Program-made: the position numbers and the translations under genes | In this document: positions 46,496-55,283 of the stretch, piece by piece | Layout: every line of letters begins with the position of its first letter | How positions within the stretch are numbered: position 1 is the first letter of the stretch | Notes under the pieces: generated by a model | Told to the model about the DNA's origin: nothing | What the model saw: the letters and a program-made list of their open reading frames with translations, nothing else | The model's database searches: none | Source of the DNA: Paraburkholderia sp. PREW-6R | GTDB taxonomy: Bacteria; Pseudomonadota; Gammaproteobacteria; Burkholderiales; Burkholderiaceae | Reading direction: 5' to 3' | Length of the DNA stretch: 64,000 nt | Assembly: GCF_039621805.1 (NCBI RefSeq) | Contig: NZ_CP155076.1 | Coordinates: 279,857-343,856 of the forward strand

Positions 46496-47353
46496 TCACC
46501 GCACGGAGACTTCCGCGGTATGCACTGCGTCTGCGAACGGCGAAGTAACCCTGTATGACATCTGGTCGACTCCCGTGAATCCGCTGTCAGGTATGTAAGT
46601 GACCGATTGACCATGCGTTGCGTGGCCAAGGCAGTGCGAGCGGGTCCTTGAGGAATTGATAATAAAGTCTGTCTCCGTGACCTCTATGTGTCCATGTTTT
46701 GGCGGTTGTACGACGGTCACCGAAGGCACGGCGAGCGCTCGGCACAAACGATCCCATTCAGCATGAGACGCGATCAGAATCCTGCCACCGGCGGCTCCCG
46801 TCAGACGATACTCAGGCAAGTTAGCGGCGGGTGCCGATGGGAAGTCACTTGAAGACGGTAGCTGTTCTTGTGACCTGTCTTCGCTACCAACTGCCGGCTT
46901 GATGATGTCCCTATTTGACACGATACCCGTACTCACAAATCTGTTTGCCGCAAGCAGCTTCGAAGCCTGTCCGGCGTTGATCTGAGTGATTTTTGCACAA
47001 GTAAAGCTGGGACTAATTTCGAAAAAACTTGCCTGATCGGTCGCCGCGACAAAGTGCTTGCCGTCTTCTTTCCACGTTGGCGTCCATCCGCCAAAGCACT
47101 TGACCATCACTGTGTGCTCGCCGGACGGCACGCGGAATTTTGTATAGTCGCCTGAGCGGATCGAGAATACGTCCTTGCCGTCGAGCGCAACATAGTAACT
47201 ATTTGCGGCGCCAATGAAATTGCTCGGTCGAACTAACACAAGCTCGGACGACGGTTGGCCTCCGGTGATGGCAGGCAATGCTCCCAATCGTCCAGAACTG
47301 GCACACCCGAACAATCCCATGCAAAGAAGTGCTGCAATAAGAATCCGTTTCAT
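46496..47353 (-). CDS. Lipoprotein with DUF2846-like and C-terminal Ig-like parts
   Basis: A 285-aa lipoprotein: MKRILIAALLCMGLFGC, lipobox LFGC with Cys17. Residues ~35-140 (VRPSNFIGAANSYYVALDGK, VPSGEHTVMVKCFGGW, FFEISPS) resemble DUF2846-type domains. The last ~85 residues contain GFTGVDQMSYRV, the signature of bacterial Ig-like/cadherin-type repeats that begin PPKHG. The combination suggests an envelope-attached protein. It is monocistronic on the minus strand, with the promoter presumably in 47354-47450. Confidence 0.75.
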   Translation of the reverse strand: MKRILIAALLCMGLFGCASSGRLGALPAITGGQPSSELVLVRPSNFIGAANSYYVALDGKDVFSIRSGDYTKFRVPSGEHTVMVKCFGGWTPTWKEDGKHFVAATDQASFFEISPSFTCAKITQINAGQASKLLAANRFVSTGIVSNRDIIKPAVGSEDRSQEQLPSSSDFPSAPAANLPEYRLTGAAGGRILIASHAEWDRLCRALAVPSVTVVQPPKHGHIEVTETDFIINSSRTRSHCLGHATHGQSVTYIPDSGFTGVDQMSYRVTSPFADAVHTAEVSVR

Positions 47354-47689
47354 AGGCTGATCCCGGCGGTCTTTTTAAACATAGGGCGCTCGAATCCCCG
47401 CCGACGCGTTCAAACATTTGCGCACCGACAGTCATGCAGGGTGACCGGATGACGTACGGGCGAGTACTTTCGGGTACGCAGATAGGCGCGCTAATTTGTG
47501 CCCGGCGACCATCCCGGACAACATCGCACAATGTTTTACGGCACCCGCCGTAGGAACTTGAGCGTATATGAAAGCAAGATCGTCCAAAATTTTGCTATGA
47601 CTTTACGAATCATGCGGCACATTGGAGCCGCGGCGCGAGCGACCACTTTTGAGGCGATGACGTCACAGTCTCCCGCTGCCGCTCATTCA

Positions 47690-47978
47690 TGGATTACGAT
47701 CATGGCGGCCACAAAACGCTCGCCAGACCTCGCAGCCAGGAACTGCGATGGTCAGAAACCAGGCGATCGGCGGGGCCAACGACGATCCGTGGCGGGCGTC
47801 AGGAGAGCAACAGAGGCCTCGCCAACCGACCGGACGGCATTCGGTGGTAACGGGACGGCGGACATACGAGTCGATGGGCCGACCGCTACTGAATCGCGAC
47901 ATTCAGGTGCCCGGCCAAAAGCTTATCAACGCCGAACCGGTGGCGACGTGCGCCACGCTGCAGGGGAAGTTATCGTAA
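47690..47978 (+). pseudogene. Decayed dihydrofolate reductase
   Basis: The plus strand reads NQAIGGANDDPWRASGEQQR, then HSVVTGRRTYESMGRPLLNR, in one frame. These correspond to the DHFR motifs AIGxxNxxPWxLxxE and VVMGRKTYESxGRPLxxR. There are no intact flanking motifs or full-length frame; the N-terminal IVAA-type strand is in another frame (WITIMAATKRSPDLAA). It is a relic of folA or a DHFR-type resistance gene. Confidence 0.6.
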
Positions 47979-48458
47979 AGGATTCACGGTCAGATAGCGT
48001 TATCGCAGCGGTCGAAGATTCATCCCTGTTTCTGCAGAACGTAACCACGTTTTCTCTCGCAAATTTTCATTCTGAGCCCACAGTCCGTACTACGTCTCCG
48101 GCTTTTGCAGCGTACTTTTATTGTGCAGAAACCGGGCGACGCGAGCGCGTCGGACCCGCTGCACCGGCTTCAACAATCGCCGTGCCGCCGAACACTGCGA
48201 CATGTTGGCATGATGGTCCCGGCGACCCGTATTGCCGGTCGATTGTCTACACAATGGAAGGTGACACCGCCTGCCCCTTCCTGTCTGAACCGGTCATCCA
48301 CCCTCGCGGCGGACCGTGACCGGCTCAAACCGCCTCCACGTCAGGCACGTTTTCTCACGCGAATGTCTCGTTGGTCGCCCGAAAGAAGGTCATTCGCCTT
48401 ACCTGGCCGGATCAGCAGAGCTTGCAGCCCATTCGCTGGCAATCACCATCCATTGAGC
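47979..48458. other. No gene recognised
   Basis: About 480 bp of non-coding DNA before the metabolic cluster. A long plus-strand frame (47498-48319) runs through but is not protein-like apart from the DHFR relic. Confidence 0.45.
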
Positions 48459-48487
48459 TTGACAAAATTTGACTAAATAACTAGCTT
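48459..48487 (+). promoter_or_regulatory. Candidate promoter of the biosynthetic operon
   Basis: TTGACA at 48459-48464 is a perfect -35 box. 17 nt later lies TAGCTT (48482-48487), a weak -10. The start codon of the ArsR-type gene follows at 48495, so the transcript would be almost leaderless. A second TTGAC copy within the spacer makes an operator for autoregulation plausible. Confidence 0.4.
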
Positions 48488-48494
48488 TATAGCC

Positions 48495-48806
48495 ATGCGT
48501 ACACAATTTGCCAATCGCATTCCCGCCGAGTGGGACCGTTTCGCTTCGGTTTTCTCCGCGATGGGAGACAGCTACCGGCAGCGGATCATGCTGTTCTTTG
48601 AGCCGGGCGAACGCCTGACGATCAAGCAGATCGTCGACTGGTTGCCACTGAGCCGGACAGCCACGATCCATCACATTCGCGTACTGCAGGGCGCGGGGCT
48701 TCTCGCTGCAAAAAAGGAAGGCCGCGACGTCTATCTGACGGCAAACAAATCGCTGCTGATCAATGCACTCGATACGACGGCCCGTTACGCGGAGGAGGTG
48801 CTATGA
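48495..48806 (+). CDS. ArsR-type transcriptional regulator
   Basis: A 103-aa winged-helix regulator: FSAMGDSYRQRIMLFFEPGE, LTIKQIVDWLPLSRTATIHH (recognition helix), VLQGAGLLAAKKEGRDVYL (wing). There are no Cys-pair metal sites, so it probably senses something else. It is the first gene of a co-directional cluster. The start of the ketosynthase gene overlaps its stop (ATGA at 48803-48806), so the regulator is made in proportion to the enzymes. Confidence 0.85.
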   Translation: MRTQFANRIPAEWDRFASVFSAMGDSYRQRIMLFFEPGERLTIKQIVDWLPLSRTATIHHIRVLQGAGLLAAKKEGRDVYLTANKSLLINALDTTARYAEEVL

Positions 48807-49810
48807 ACGGCAACCTGACACGCCGTATCCGCATCTGCGGCACGGGCACTGCGGCGCCTGCCAACATCCTGACCAGCGAAGAAATCGACAAGCGTTTCGG
48901 CTTGCCCACCGGCACTGTATTCAAGCGCTACGGCGTGCGCCGACGGCACTACGCCAGACATGAAAACGCAGCCACGCTTGCCGCCGAAGCATGCGGAAAA
49001 GCACTCGAGCGCGCCGGCCTCGCCTGGGGCGACATTGACTGCCTCGTGGCCTCGTCGGCGACGATGGATCAGGCGCTTCCTTACAACGCCGCACTGATTC
49101 TCGCGGCAGCCGGAGTCGATGGAGGCCTTATCAGCGCGTTCGATATCGGCGCCAGTTGTCTGTCGTTTCTCGTCGGCCTCGACACAATCAGCTACCTTGT
49201 GGAATGTGGCCGCTATCGCAACGTGATGATCGTCTCGTCCGACATCGCCACGTTCTCACTCGACTGGGCAACGCTTGGCGAATCCGCCATCTTCGGCGAT
49301 GGCGCGGCAGCCGCGATCATCCGGCAAAGCGCGCCGGACGAACGGTCATGCATTCTCGCTTCGCGAATTGAAACGCACGCAAGTGGAGCAAACGACTGCC
49401 ATATCAAGGCGGGGGGCTCCCGCTATCATCCGCGTCGTCCCGGAGTGGAATTCGATCCGCTCACGTTCTTCCATATGAACGGACCACGTCTGTTTCGCAC
49501 CGTATCCAGAGAGCTGCCGCGTCTCGTTGCGCAACTGCTTGAGAGCGCCGCGCTCACGCTAGACCAGATACGCCTTGTAATCCCGCATCAGGCGAGCCGT
49601 CTCGCGCTCGATCATCTCGCGAAGCGTTTGCAGATCGAGCCGGGCCGTATAGTCGATATCTTCGCGGAGTCCGGCAATCAGGTTGGCGCATCGCTTCCAA
49701 CGGCGTTGCATCACGCGGTCGAAAGCAACGGGATGCAGCGCGACGAGCCGCTGATGCTGCTAGGCTCAGGCGCTGGACTGACGCTCGGCGGCATGGTGCT
49801 GGTGTACTGA
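48803..49810 (+). CDS. Ketoacyl synthase III-like enzyme
   Basis: A 335-aa thiolase-fold condensing enzyme. The catalytic triad is in place: Cys119 in DIGASCLS, His262 in VIPHQAS, and Asn292 in AESGNQVGAS. C-terminal LLGSGAGLTLGGMVL is the usual KAS III glycine-rich ending. It would condense an acyl thioester with malonyl-ACP/CoA or join two acyl groups (OleA type). GTVFKRYGVRRRHYA near residue 38 is a typical KAS III variant. First enzyme of the cluster; the substrate is unknown. It overlaps the regulator gene by 4 nt and precedes the reductase by 1 nt. Confidence 0.88.
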   Translation: MNGNLTRRIRICGTGTAAPANILTSEEIDKRFGLPTGTVFKRYGVRRRHYARHENAATLAAEACGKALERAGLAWGDIDCLVASSATMDQALPYNAALILAAAGVDGGLISAFDIGASCLSFLVGLDTISYLVECGRYRNVMIVSSDIATFSLDWATLGESAIFGDGAAAAIIRQSAPDERSCILASRIETHASGANDCHIKAGGSRYHPRRPGVEFDPLTFFHMNGPRLFRTVSRELPRLVAQLLESAALTLDQIRLVIPHQASRLALDHLAKRLQIEPGRIVDIFAESGNQVGASLPTALHHAVESNGMQRDEPLMLLGSGAGLTLGGMVLVY

Positions 49811-49811
49811 C

Positions 49812-50822
49812 ATGCGGATACTCGTAACAGGAGGCACCGGTTTTCTCGGGCGACATGTTGTATGGCGCCTGAATGCTTCAGGCCATGACGTCGTCTTCAC
49901 CGGACGCAACCTTCAGCACGCCGACACCGTCATCTCAGGCGCGATACGCACCGGTTGCGAAACGCGTTTCATCAAGGTCGAACACGGGAGCGCCCAAAGC
50001 CACGCGACGATGCATGGAGCCGCGTCAGACGCCGACGCCGCCGTCCACTGTGCGGCGCTCTCATCGCCCTGGGGACGTCCCGAAGCATTCGAGAAAGCGA
50101 ACATCAATTCGACGCACGAAGTCGTCGATGCCTGTCGCGCTCAGCACGTGCCGCGCCTCATCCATATTTCGACGCCCAGTATTTACTTCAATTTCCGCGA
50201 CCGTATCGGCATCCGCGAAGATGAACCGCTGCCCCCGCCCGTGAACGAATATGCGCGCACCAAGGGCGTTGCCGAACAGCGCGCGATGCAATCGCCGCTT
50301 GATTCGGTCATCGCGCTTCGCCCGCGCGCGATCATCGGCCCATATGACGCCACGCTGTTACCGCGACTTCTGCGAGTTTCCCGCGTCTCGCGTCTGCCAT
50401 TGATGCGCGGCGGCAACGCGCTGATCGATCTCACGTATGTCGATAACGTTGTCGACGCGGTAGAACTCGCGCTCTCTGCCAATCTGCAGCGCGCCGTCGT
50501 CAATATCAGCAATGGCGAGCCGATGCCCGTGCGAACGCTCTTCGCCATGCTGGCGGATGCGTTCGGGATCGAGTTGCGCGTTCGGCGGATCCCTTATCCC
50601 GTCGTTGATGCCGTTGCCACCTTGCTGGAGTGGGCCGCTTTGATTCGAGGTGGCGGTGAACCGCCCGTCACGCGATATTCGGCAGGATTGCTGGCCTGGT
50701 CGCAGACGCTCGACCTGACACGCGCCCGCGAACTCCTCGGCTATACGCCTCGTGTGCCGCTTGCCGAAGGCATCCGCCGAACGGCCGCGTGGGCCAGACA
50801 GTTCGAGCAGGTTCGCTCATGA
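49812..50822 (+). CDS. NAD-dependent epimerase/reductase (extended SDR)
   Basis: A 336-aa extended short-chain dehydrogenase. The Rossmann motif GGTGFLG is at residues 7-13. The active site is ISTPSIYF (Ser123) with Y147ARTK151 (YxxxK). The similarity to 3-beta-HSD/OleD-type reductases (NSTHEVVDAC; RPRAIIGPYD; LTYVDNVVDA) suggests it reduces the beta-keto product of the ketosynthase; this is inference. It starts directly after the ketosynthase stop and overlaps the next gene by ATGA at 50819. Confidence 0.85.
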   Translation: MRILVTGGTGFLGRHVVWRLNASGHDVVFTGRNLQHADTVISGAIRTGCETRFIKVEHGSAQSHATMHGAASDADAAVHCAALSSPWGRPEAFEKANINSTHEVVDACRAQHVPRLIHISTPSIYFNFRDRIGIREDEPLPPPVNEYARTKGVAEQRAMQSPLDSVIALRPRAIIGPYDATLLPRLLRVSRVSRLPLMRGGNALIDLTYVDNVVDAVELALSANLQRAVVNISNGEPMPVRTLFAMLADAFGIELRVRRIPYPVVDAVATLLEWAALIRGGGEPPVTRYSAGLLAWSQTLDLTRARELLGYTPRVPLAEGIRRTAAWARQFEQVRS

Positions 50823-51667
50823 CGACGAAGCTCGGCTTTCACCTGCTCAGGATTGGCCATTGCTCACATCCCGAATGCGTCACGCAGCGCGGCGGGCGCC
50901 TGGGCAGCGTCCCCTTCCCTGCGCTTGCAGGTCTGCTGCTCCATCCGCATTTCGGTCCGATGCTGTTCGACACGGGCTACGATGACGCGTTCTTCGCGGC
51001 GACGCAGCCGTTTCCGGAACGGTTGTATCGGCTCGTCACGCCCGTCTCGCTGACATCAAGCGAAACGCTTCACGTGCAGCTCGCGCGACATGGGATCGCG
51101 CTGCAGGACATCCGGCACGTGTTTCTGTCCCATCTGCACGCCGACCATATCGCCGGCATCGGTGAATTGCCGAACGCAAGATTCTTTGCGATGCGCGACG
51201 AAGTCGACGCAATGCGTCGCGCCTCGCGGATCGGCGGCCTGCGCCGAGGTTATCTGCGAACGTTGCTGCCCGAATCGTTCGACGCCCGTTTGACCTGCGC
51301 CGACGATTGCGGGCGCGTCACGCTGCCGCCCGCGATGCATCCGTTCAGGTACGGCTTCGATCTGCTGGGCGACGCAAGCGTGATCGGTATCCCGCTTCCC
51401 GGCCATACACCGGGTCAGCTGGGTATCCTGTTTCAGACATCAGGCGACCAAACCGTTTTTCTGGTCGCAGATGCATGCTGGTCGCTCGAAGCCGTCAGGC
51501 AGGACAAGCCACCCTCATGGATAGCGGCGCGTCTGTTTTCGGACAAGCGCGCGTACCTGGCGACTTTTGCGGGATTGCGTGTTCTGCTTGGGCGCAACGA
51601 CGGACTCACCATTGTCCCGTCGCACTGTGAACTCACGTGGAGGCGTCTTAGCCGTGAACTTCGCTAA
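50819..51667 (+). CDS. Metallo-beta-lactamase-fold hydrolase
   Basis: A 282-aa MBL-fold enzyme with HLHADH at residues 105-110 (Zn ligands), GHTPGQ later (His ligand) and VADACW (Asp ligand). DTGYDD lies near residue 51. The closest families are lactonases and thioester hydrolases (AHL-lactonase-like), so release of an acyl product or opening of a lactone is possible. Start ATG 50819 overlaps the upstream stop by 4 nt. The following ligase gene starts with GTG inside its last codons. Confidence 0.85.
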   Translation: MTTKLGFHLLRIGHCSHPECVTQRGGRLGSVPFPALAGLLLHPHFGPMLFDTGYDDAFFAATQPFPERLYRLVTPVSLTSSETLHVQLARHGIALQDIRHVFLSHLHADHIAGIGELPNARFFAMRDEVDAMRRASRIGGLRRGYLRTLLPESFDARLTCADDCGRVTLPPAMHPFRYGFDLLGDASVIGIPLPGHTPGQLGILFQTSGDQTVFLVADACWSLEAVRQDKPPSWIAARLFSDKRAYLATFAGLRVLLGRNDGLTIVPSHCELTWRRLSRELR

Positions 51668-53021
51668 CTACGCCCGGATGATGGGCGCCTTCGCGCTCAC
51701 CCGCTACGGTCTTCGTTTCGACGACCGCGCGAGCTTCGAGCGCTGGCAGGCGCGCCGGCTCAACGCTTTTATTCGCGCGCGACTGAAGCCTGTGAGCTTC
51801 TATCGCGACCGGTCATGCTGCGAGCTTGATGAACTGCCCGTTGTTGATAAGGCTTTCACGGTACAACGCTTTGCCGCTTTCAACACGCATGGCATCACAT
51901 TCGAGACGGCATTGGCCGCAGCACGCGCTTCAGAGGAATCGCGCGCACTACCCTCGCACTTCGATCCGAATCTCACGGCAGGACTATCAAGCGGTACGAG
52001 CGGCCGCCCAAGCGTCTTTCTCGCGAGCGCCGCCGAGCGCGCAACGTGGGCAGGCGTCATACTGGCGCGCACGCTCGATCGCGACCTGCTCACACTGCTC
52101 GTCACGCGGGCGAAACCATTGCGCGTGGCGTTTTTTCTGCGGGCAAACAGTTCGTTGTACAGGACGTTGCATAGCCGTCGCATCGATTTTCGTTTCTTTG
52201 ACCTTCAGGCCGGCGCACATGCGCATATCGATTCGTTGACAGGCTTCAAACCGGAAGTACTCGTCGCCCCTGCGAGCGTACTAGGGTGGCTCGCCGGTCA
52301 GGCACGCCAGGGCCGTCTACGCCTGTCGCCGCGCAAGGTAATCTCGGTAGCGGAAGTTCTCGAACCTGACGATGAAACGCTGATTCGCGAAGCCTGGCAG
52401 ACGCCCGTGCATCAGCTGTATCAATGCACAGAAGGCTTTCTCGGCTACACGTGCTCCCATGGGACGCTGCATCTGAATGAAGAGTTTGTGCACGTCGAGC
52501 CCGAATGGCTCGATGCTGCCCGCACCCGGTTCGTCCCGGTAATCACCGACTTCACCCGCCACACGCAGCTGTTTGTTCGCTATCGTCTGGACGATATTCT
52601 GCGTGTACGCGCAACGCCGTGTCAGTGCGGACGCGTCACGATCGCGCTCGATGCCATCGAAGGCAGGTGCGACGATGTGCTCTGGCTTCCGTCCCGCAAG
52701 ACCGGCTCGCTGCTTCCCCTCTTTCCTGACTCCGTCCGGCGCGCTATCGCACGTTGCGGCCCGTCAGTCGAAGACTACTCCCTTGTCCAGCATGGCGGTA
52801 CGTTGTCGCTCGCTGTTCAAGGCCCGGACACTGCGTTCGCGTCGGCCCAGCATGCGCTCAACAACATGATCGCGTCGCAAGGCATGCTCAGTCTTCCATG
52901 GCGGCGTGCGGTGCACGAAATCAGATCGCCGGCAGTGAAGCGCCGGCGAATCGTCTGTGCCACAAAACCATCCGTTGATATCGAATCCCTCAATTCGATT
53001 GCGGGAATCCATGAAACGTAA
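51654..53021 (+). CDS. Adenylating ligase (PaaK/CoF-synthetase-like)
   Basis: A 455-aa ANL-type enzyme related to phenylacetate-CoA ligase and coenzyme F390 synthetase. SSGTSGRPS at residues 112-120 is the phosphate-binding loop; QLYQCTEGFLGYTC is the adenylate-binding motif; RYRLDDILRV follows. CQCGR near the C-terminus is also seen in CoF-type members. The start is GTG 51654, with GGAGG upstream, overlapping the MBL gene by 14 nt. It would activate an acyl or aryl acid as adenylate for transfer; the substrate is unknown. Confidence 0.8.
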   Translation: MNFANYARMMGAFALTRYGLRFDDRASFERWQARRLNAFIRARLKPVSFYRDRSCCELDELPVVDKAFTVQRFAAFNTHGITFETALAAARASEESRALPSHFDPNLTAGLSSGTSGRPSVFLASAAERATWAGVILARTLDRDLLTLLVTRAKPLRVAFFLRANSSLYRTLHSRRIDFRFFDLQAGAHAHIDSLTGFKPEVLVAPASVLGWLAGQARQGRLRLSPRKVISVAEVLEPDDETLIREAWQTPVHQLYQCTEGFLGYTCSHGTLHLNEEFVHVEPEWLDAARTRFVPVITDFTRHTQLFVRYRLDDILRVRATPCQCGRVTIALDAIEGRCDDVLWLPSRKTGSLLPLFPDSVRRAIARCGPSVEDYSLVQHGGTLSLAVQGPDTAFASAQHALNNMIASQGMLSLPWRRAVHEIRSPAVKRRRIVCATKPSVDIESLNSIAGIHET

Positions 53022-54171
53022 GGTGCTCATCCTCGGCGCACGCGCTCCCGTGGCGCTTGATCATGCACGGCGATTCGCTCATCAGGGCTGGCAGGTCACA
53101 GTGGCAGACAGCATTCCCTGCCTGATGAGCGGCGCGTCGCGAGCGGTTGACGCATCGTTGCGAATCTCGTCGCCACGCCACGCACCCGCGCAGTTCGCTG
53201 CCGATATTGCAAACGCCTGCGACAGGCATCGCTTTGACATGATCCTGCCGACGTGCGAAGAGGTGTTCTTCCTGTCGCGATACCGTCAGCGCCTGCCGCG
53301 GCAGATCCGCGTTCTGGCCGATGATTTTGATACTCTGCGCGCCGTGCACAGTAAGTGGCATTTCCTTGCACTGGCGCAGGGCTGCGGTGTGAACGTTCCG
53401 GAATCGGCGCGCGTCGGCTCAATTGAGGAGGCTCGCGAGTGGGCTGGAGCCGCTCCCGTCGTGCTCAAGCCGGAATTCTCGCGATTCGGCGTGCACGTGC
53501 GGCTCTACAGAAATGGCATACCAGACGTCGCCCCTCCCCTTCCCGCACTCGGCAACTGGGTCGCGCAGCGTTATGTCAGCGGCATCGAATACTGCTCGTA
53601 CAGCGTCGCCGATCAGGGACGGCTGCTCGCACACAGTCTCTACCGGCCCACGTGGCGAATGCATCGCAGCTCGAGCTTCTATTTCGAGCCGGCGCGTATT
53701 GGTGCAATTCGCGCGTTCGTTGCAACCTTCGTGCGCAAGCTCAACTTCACCGGACAGGTGTCCTTCGACTGGATCCAGCATGCTGACGGAAATATGAGTG
53801 TGCTGGAGTGCAATCCGCGTGCGACGAGCGGCTGCCATCTCTTCGCGCTCGACGCGCCGCTTCCCGCCTCGCTTGCTGGCACGCTCGATGAATGTATCGA
53901 ACCTGAGGCTGCGAAGCCTCACATGATTGGTGCCGTCATGTTGAGCGCGGGGTTAATCGACGCGTTTCGCAATCGCAACCTGCGTCGCTGGATACGCGAC
54001 TATCGCCGGGCCGGCGATGTACTTGGCACGCCCGGCGATCGACGCCCTGTCGCAGGCGCGATGAGCGACTTGATCTCGTATGCGCGGCTCGCACTTGCGC
54101 AGCGTTGCAATATGCGCGAAGCGGCCACGCGTGACATTGAATGGGACGGCGAACCGCTGCCAGAGCCATGA
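53011..54171 (+). CDS. ATP-grasp ligase
   Basis: A 386-aa ATP-grasp enzyme. An N-terminal Rossmann-like part (KRKVLILGARAPVALDHARR) and EVFFLSRYRQ precede the ATP-binding region: PVVLKPEFSRFG, WVAQRYVSGIEYCSYSV, and SFDWIQHADGNMSVLECNPR (metal-binding ECNPR). These are usual for carboxylate-amine ligases; it could link the activated acid to an amine or amino acid. It overlaps the previous gene by 11 nt and the next by ATGA at 54168. Confidence 0.85.
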   Translation: MKRKVLILGARAPVALDHARRFAHQGWQVTVADSIPCLMSGASRAVDASLRISSPRHAPAQFAADIANACDRHRFDMILPTCEEVFFLSRYRQRLPRQIRVLADDFDTLRAVHSKWHFLALAQGCGVNVPESARVGSIEEAREWAGAAPVVLKPEFSRFGVHVRLYRNGIPDVAPPLPALGNWVAQRYVSGIEYCSYSVADQGRLLAHSLYRPTWRMHRSSSFYFEPARIGAIRAFVATFVRKLNFTGQVSFDWIQHADGNMSVLECNPRATSGCHLFALDAPLPASLAGTLDECIEPEAAKPHMIGAVMLSAGLIDAFRNRNLRRWIRDYRRAGDVLGTPGDRRPVAGAMSDLISYARLALAQRCNMREAATRDIEWDGEPLPEP

Positions 54172-55283
54172 GCGAAACCCTTTACGCGCCACAACAGCGG
54201 TTCATCGAACTGTCGAACGCGTTTTCGGCGCTTCACACGGACGTTCACACGCAACACTATGTTCGCAACATTGACGCGTGCGTCCAGTCGGTTTCATTCG
54301 GTGGCCTGCCGTTTCCCGCGACGATCAACAACACTGGCAGCGAGAACGCCTGGGTGTGTTCACCGTTGACGACCTATAGCCGATATGCTGTTGACGAAAC
54401 ACGCCGCCTGATTCCGCGCCCGCTCGCATGGCCGCTCTGCGGGTTCATCCGCGCCGTCGATCGCCGGCTGCGCGATGTCGGATTGGATCACGCGGTATCG
54501 GTGAACAACTGGCTGCTTAGTACGAACCTCTATCCTTCGGCGGAGGACCTGGATTTTTCAGCGATGCGGGAAGCACTGAAGTCGCGCTGGCCGCATCACG
54601 CGATCTGGTTTCGCTCACTCAATTACGTGCAGCACGCAGATTGGCTTCACGCGCTTGAACACGCCGGATTCGAACTGATCCCCACACGTCAGGTTTATCT
54701 GTTCCATGACATCGACCGATGTGCCGCGAATCATCAAAACCTGCGGCGCGATCTGAAGCTGCTGGACACGACCCCGCTGCATCGCGTCGCAGGCCACACG
54801 TTCACTGATCTGGATTTCGCGGAGAGTGAGCGGCTATACGGCCTGCTTTATCTGGACAAGTACTCGCGGCTGAATCCACAATACACGGCGGCCTTCGTGA
54901 AGGCCTGGCAACATAGCGGTCTGCTGGACCTCACGGGATTCAGGGATGACACTGGAAGACTACGCGCCGTCATCGGCCTCTTCGCGCAAGGCCGGTTAGT
55001 AAGTGCACCTTTCGTCGGATATGACACATCAGCGCCTGCCTCGGAAGGCCTGTACCGGCTGCTGATGGCGCATGTGCTGTCGGCGACGCGCGAACGTACG
55101 GGCATGCTTAACCTGAGCGCGGGCGCGGCACATTTCAAACGGCTTCGAGGCGGGGAACCCGCGATCGAATATAGCGCGGTGCTGTCCGGGCATCTGCCGC
55201 AAGCGTTACAGCGTGCGCTACGCCACCTTCGATTCCTGACCCACCATATCGGGGTACCGATCATGCGACGCTTTCAGTTATGA
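54168..55283 (+). CDS. GNAT/FemAB-like acyltransferase
   Basis: A 371-aa protein in the GNAT-like (acetyltransf_6/FemAB-like) class. LYGLLYLDKYSRLNPQYTAA and MLNLSAGAAHFKRLRGGEPA in the C-terminal half, and a strand-rich RLRAVIGLFAQGRLVSAPFV, fit the N-acyltransferase fold. The N-terminal 150 residues are less clear. It may transfer the product to an amine or sugar. It is coupled to both neighbours by 4-nt overlaps (54168-54171 and 55280-55283). Confidence 0.65.
   Translation: MSETLYAPQQRFIELSNAFSALHTDVHTQHYVRNIDACVQSVSFGGLPFPATINNTGSENAWVCSPLTTYSRYAVDETRRLIPRPLAWPLCGFIRAVDRRLRDVGLDHAVSVNNWLLSTNLYPSAEDLDFSAMREALKSRWPHHAIWFRSLNYVQHADWLHALEHAGFELIPTRQVYLFHDIDRCAANHQNLRRDLKLLDTTPLHRVAGHTFTDLDFAESERLYGLLYLDKYSRLNPQYTAAFVKAWQHSGLLDLTGFRDDTGRLRAVIGLFAQGRLVSAPFVGYDTSAPASEGLYRLLMAHVLSATRERTGMLNLSAGAAHFKRLRGGEPAIEYSAVLSGHLPQALQRALRHLRFLTHHIGVPIMRRFQL

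Noticed and set aside
47498..48319. A 273-codon plus-strand frame
   Set aside because: It crosses a decayed DHFR in the wrong phase and has no family or ribosome site.
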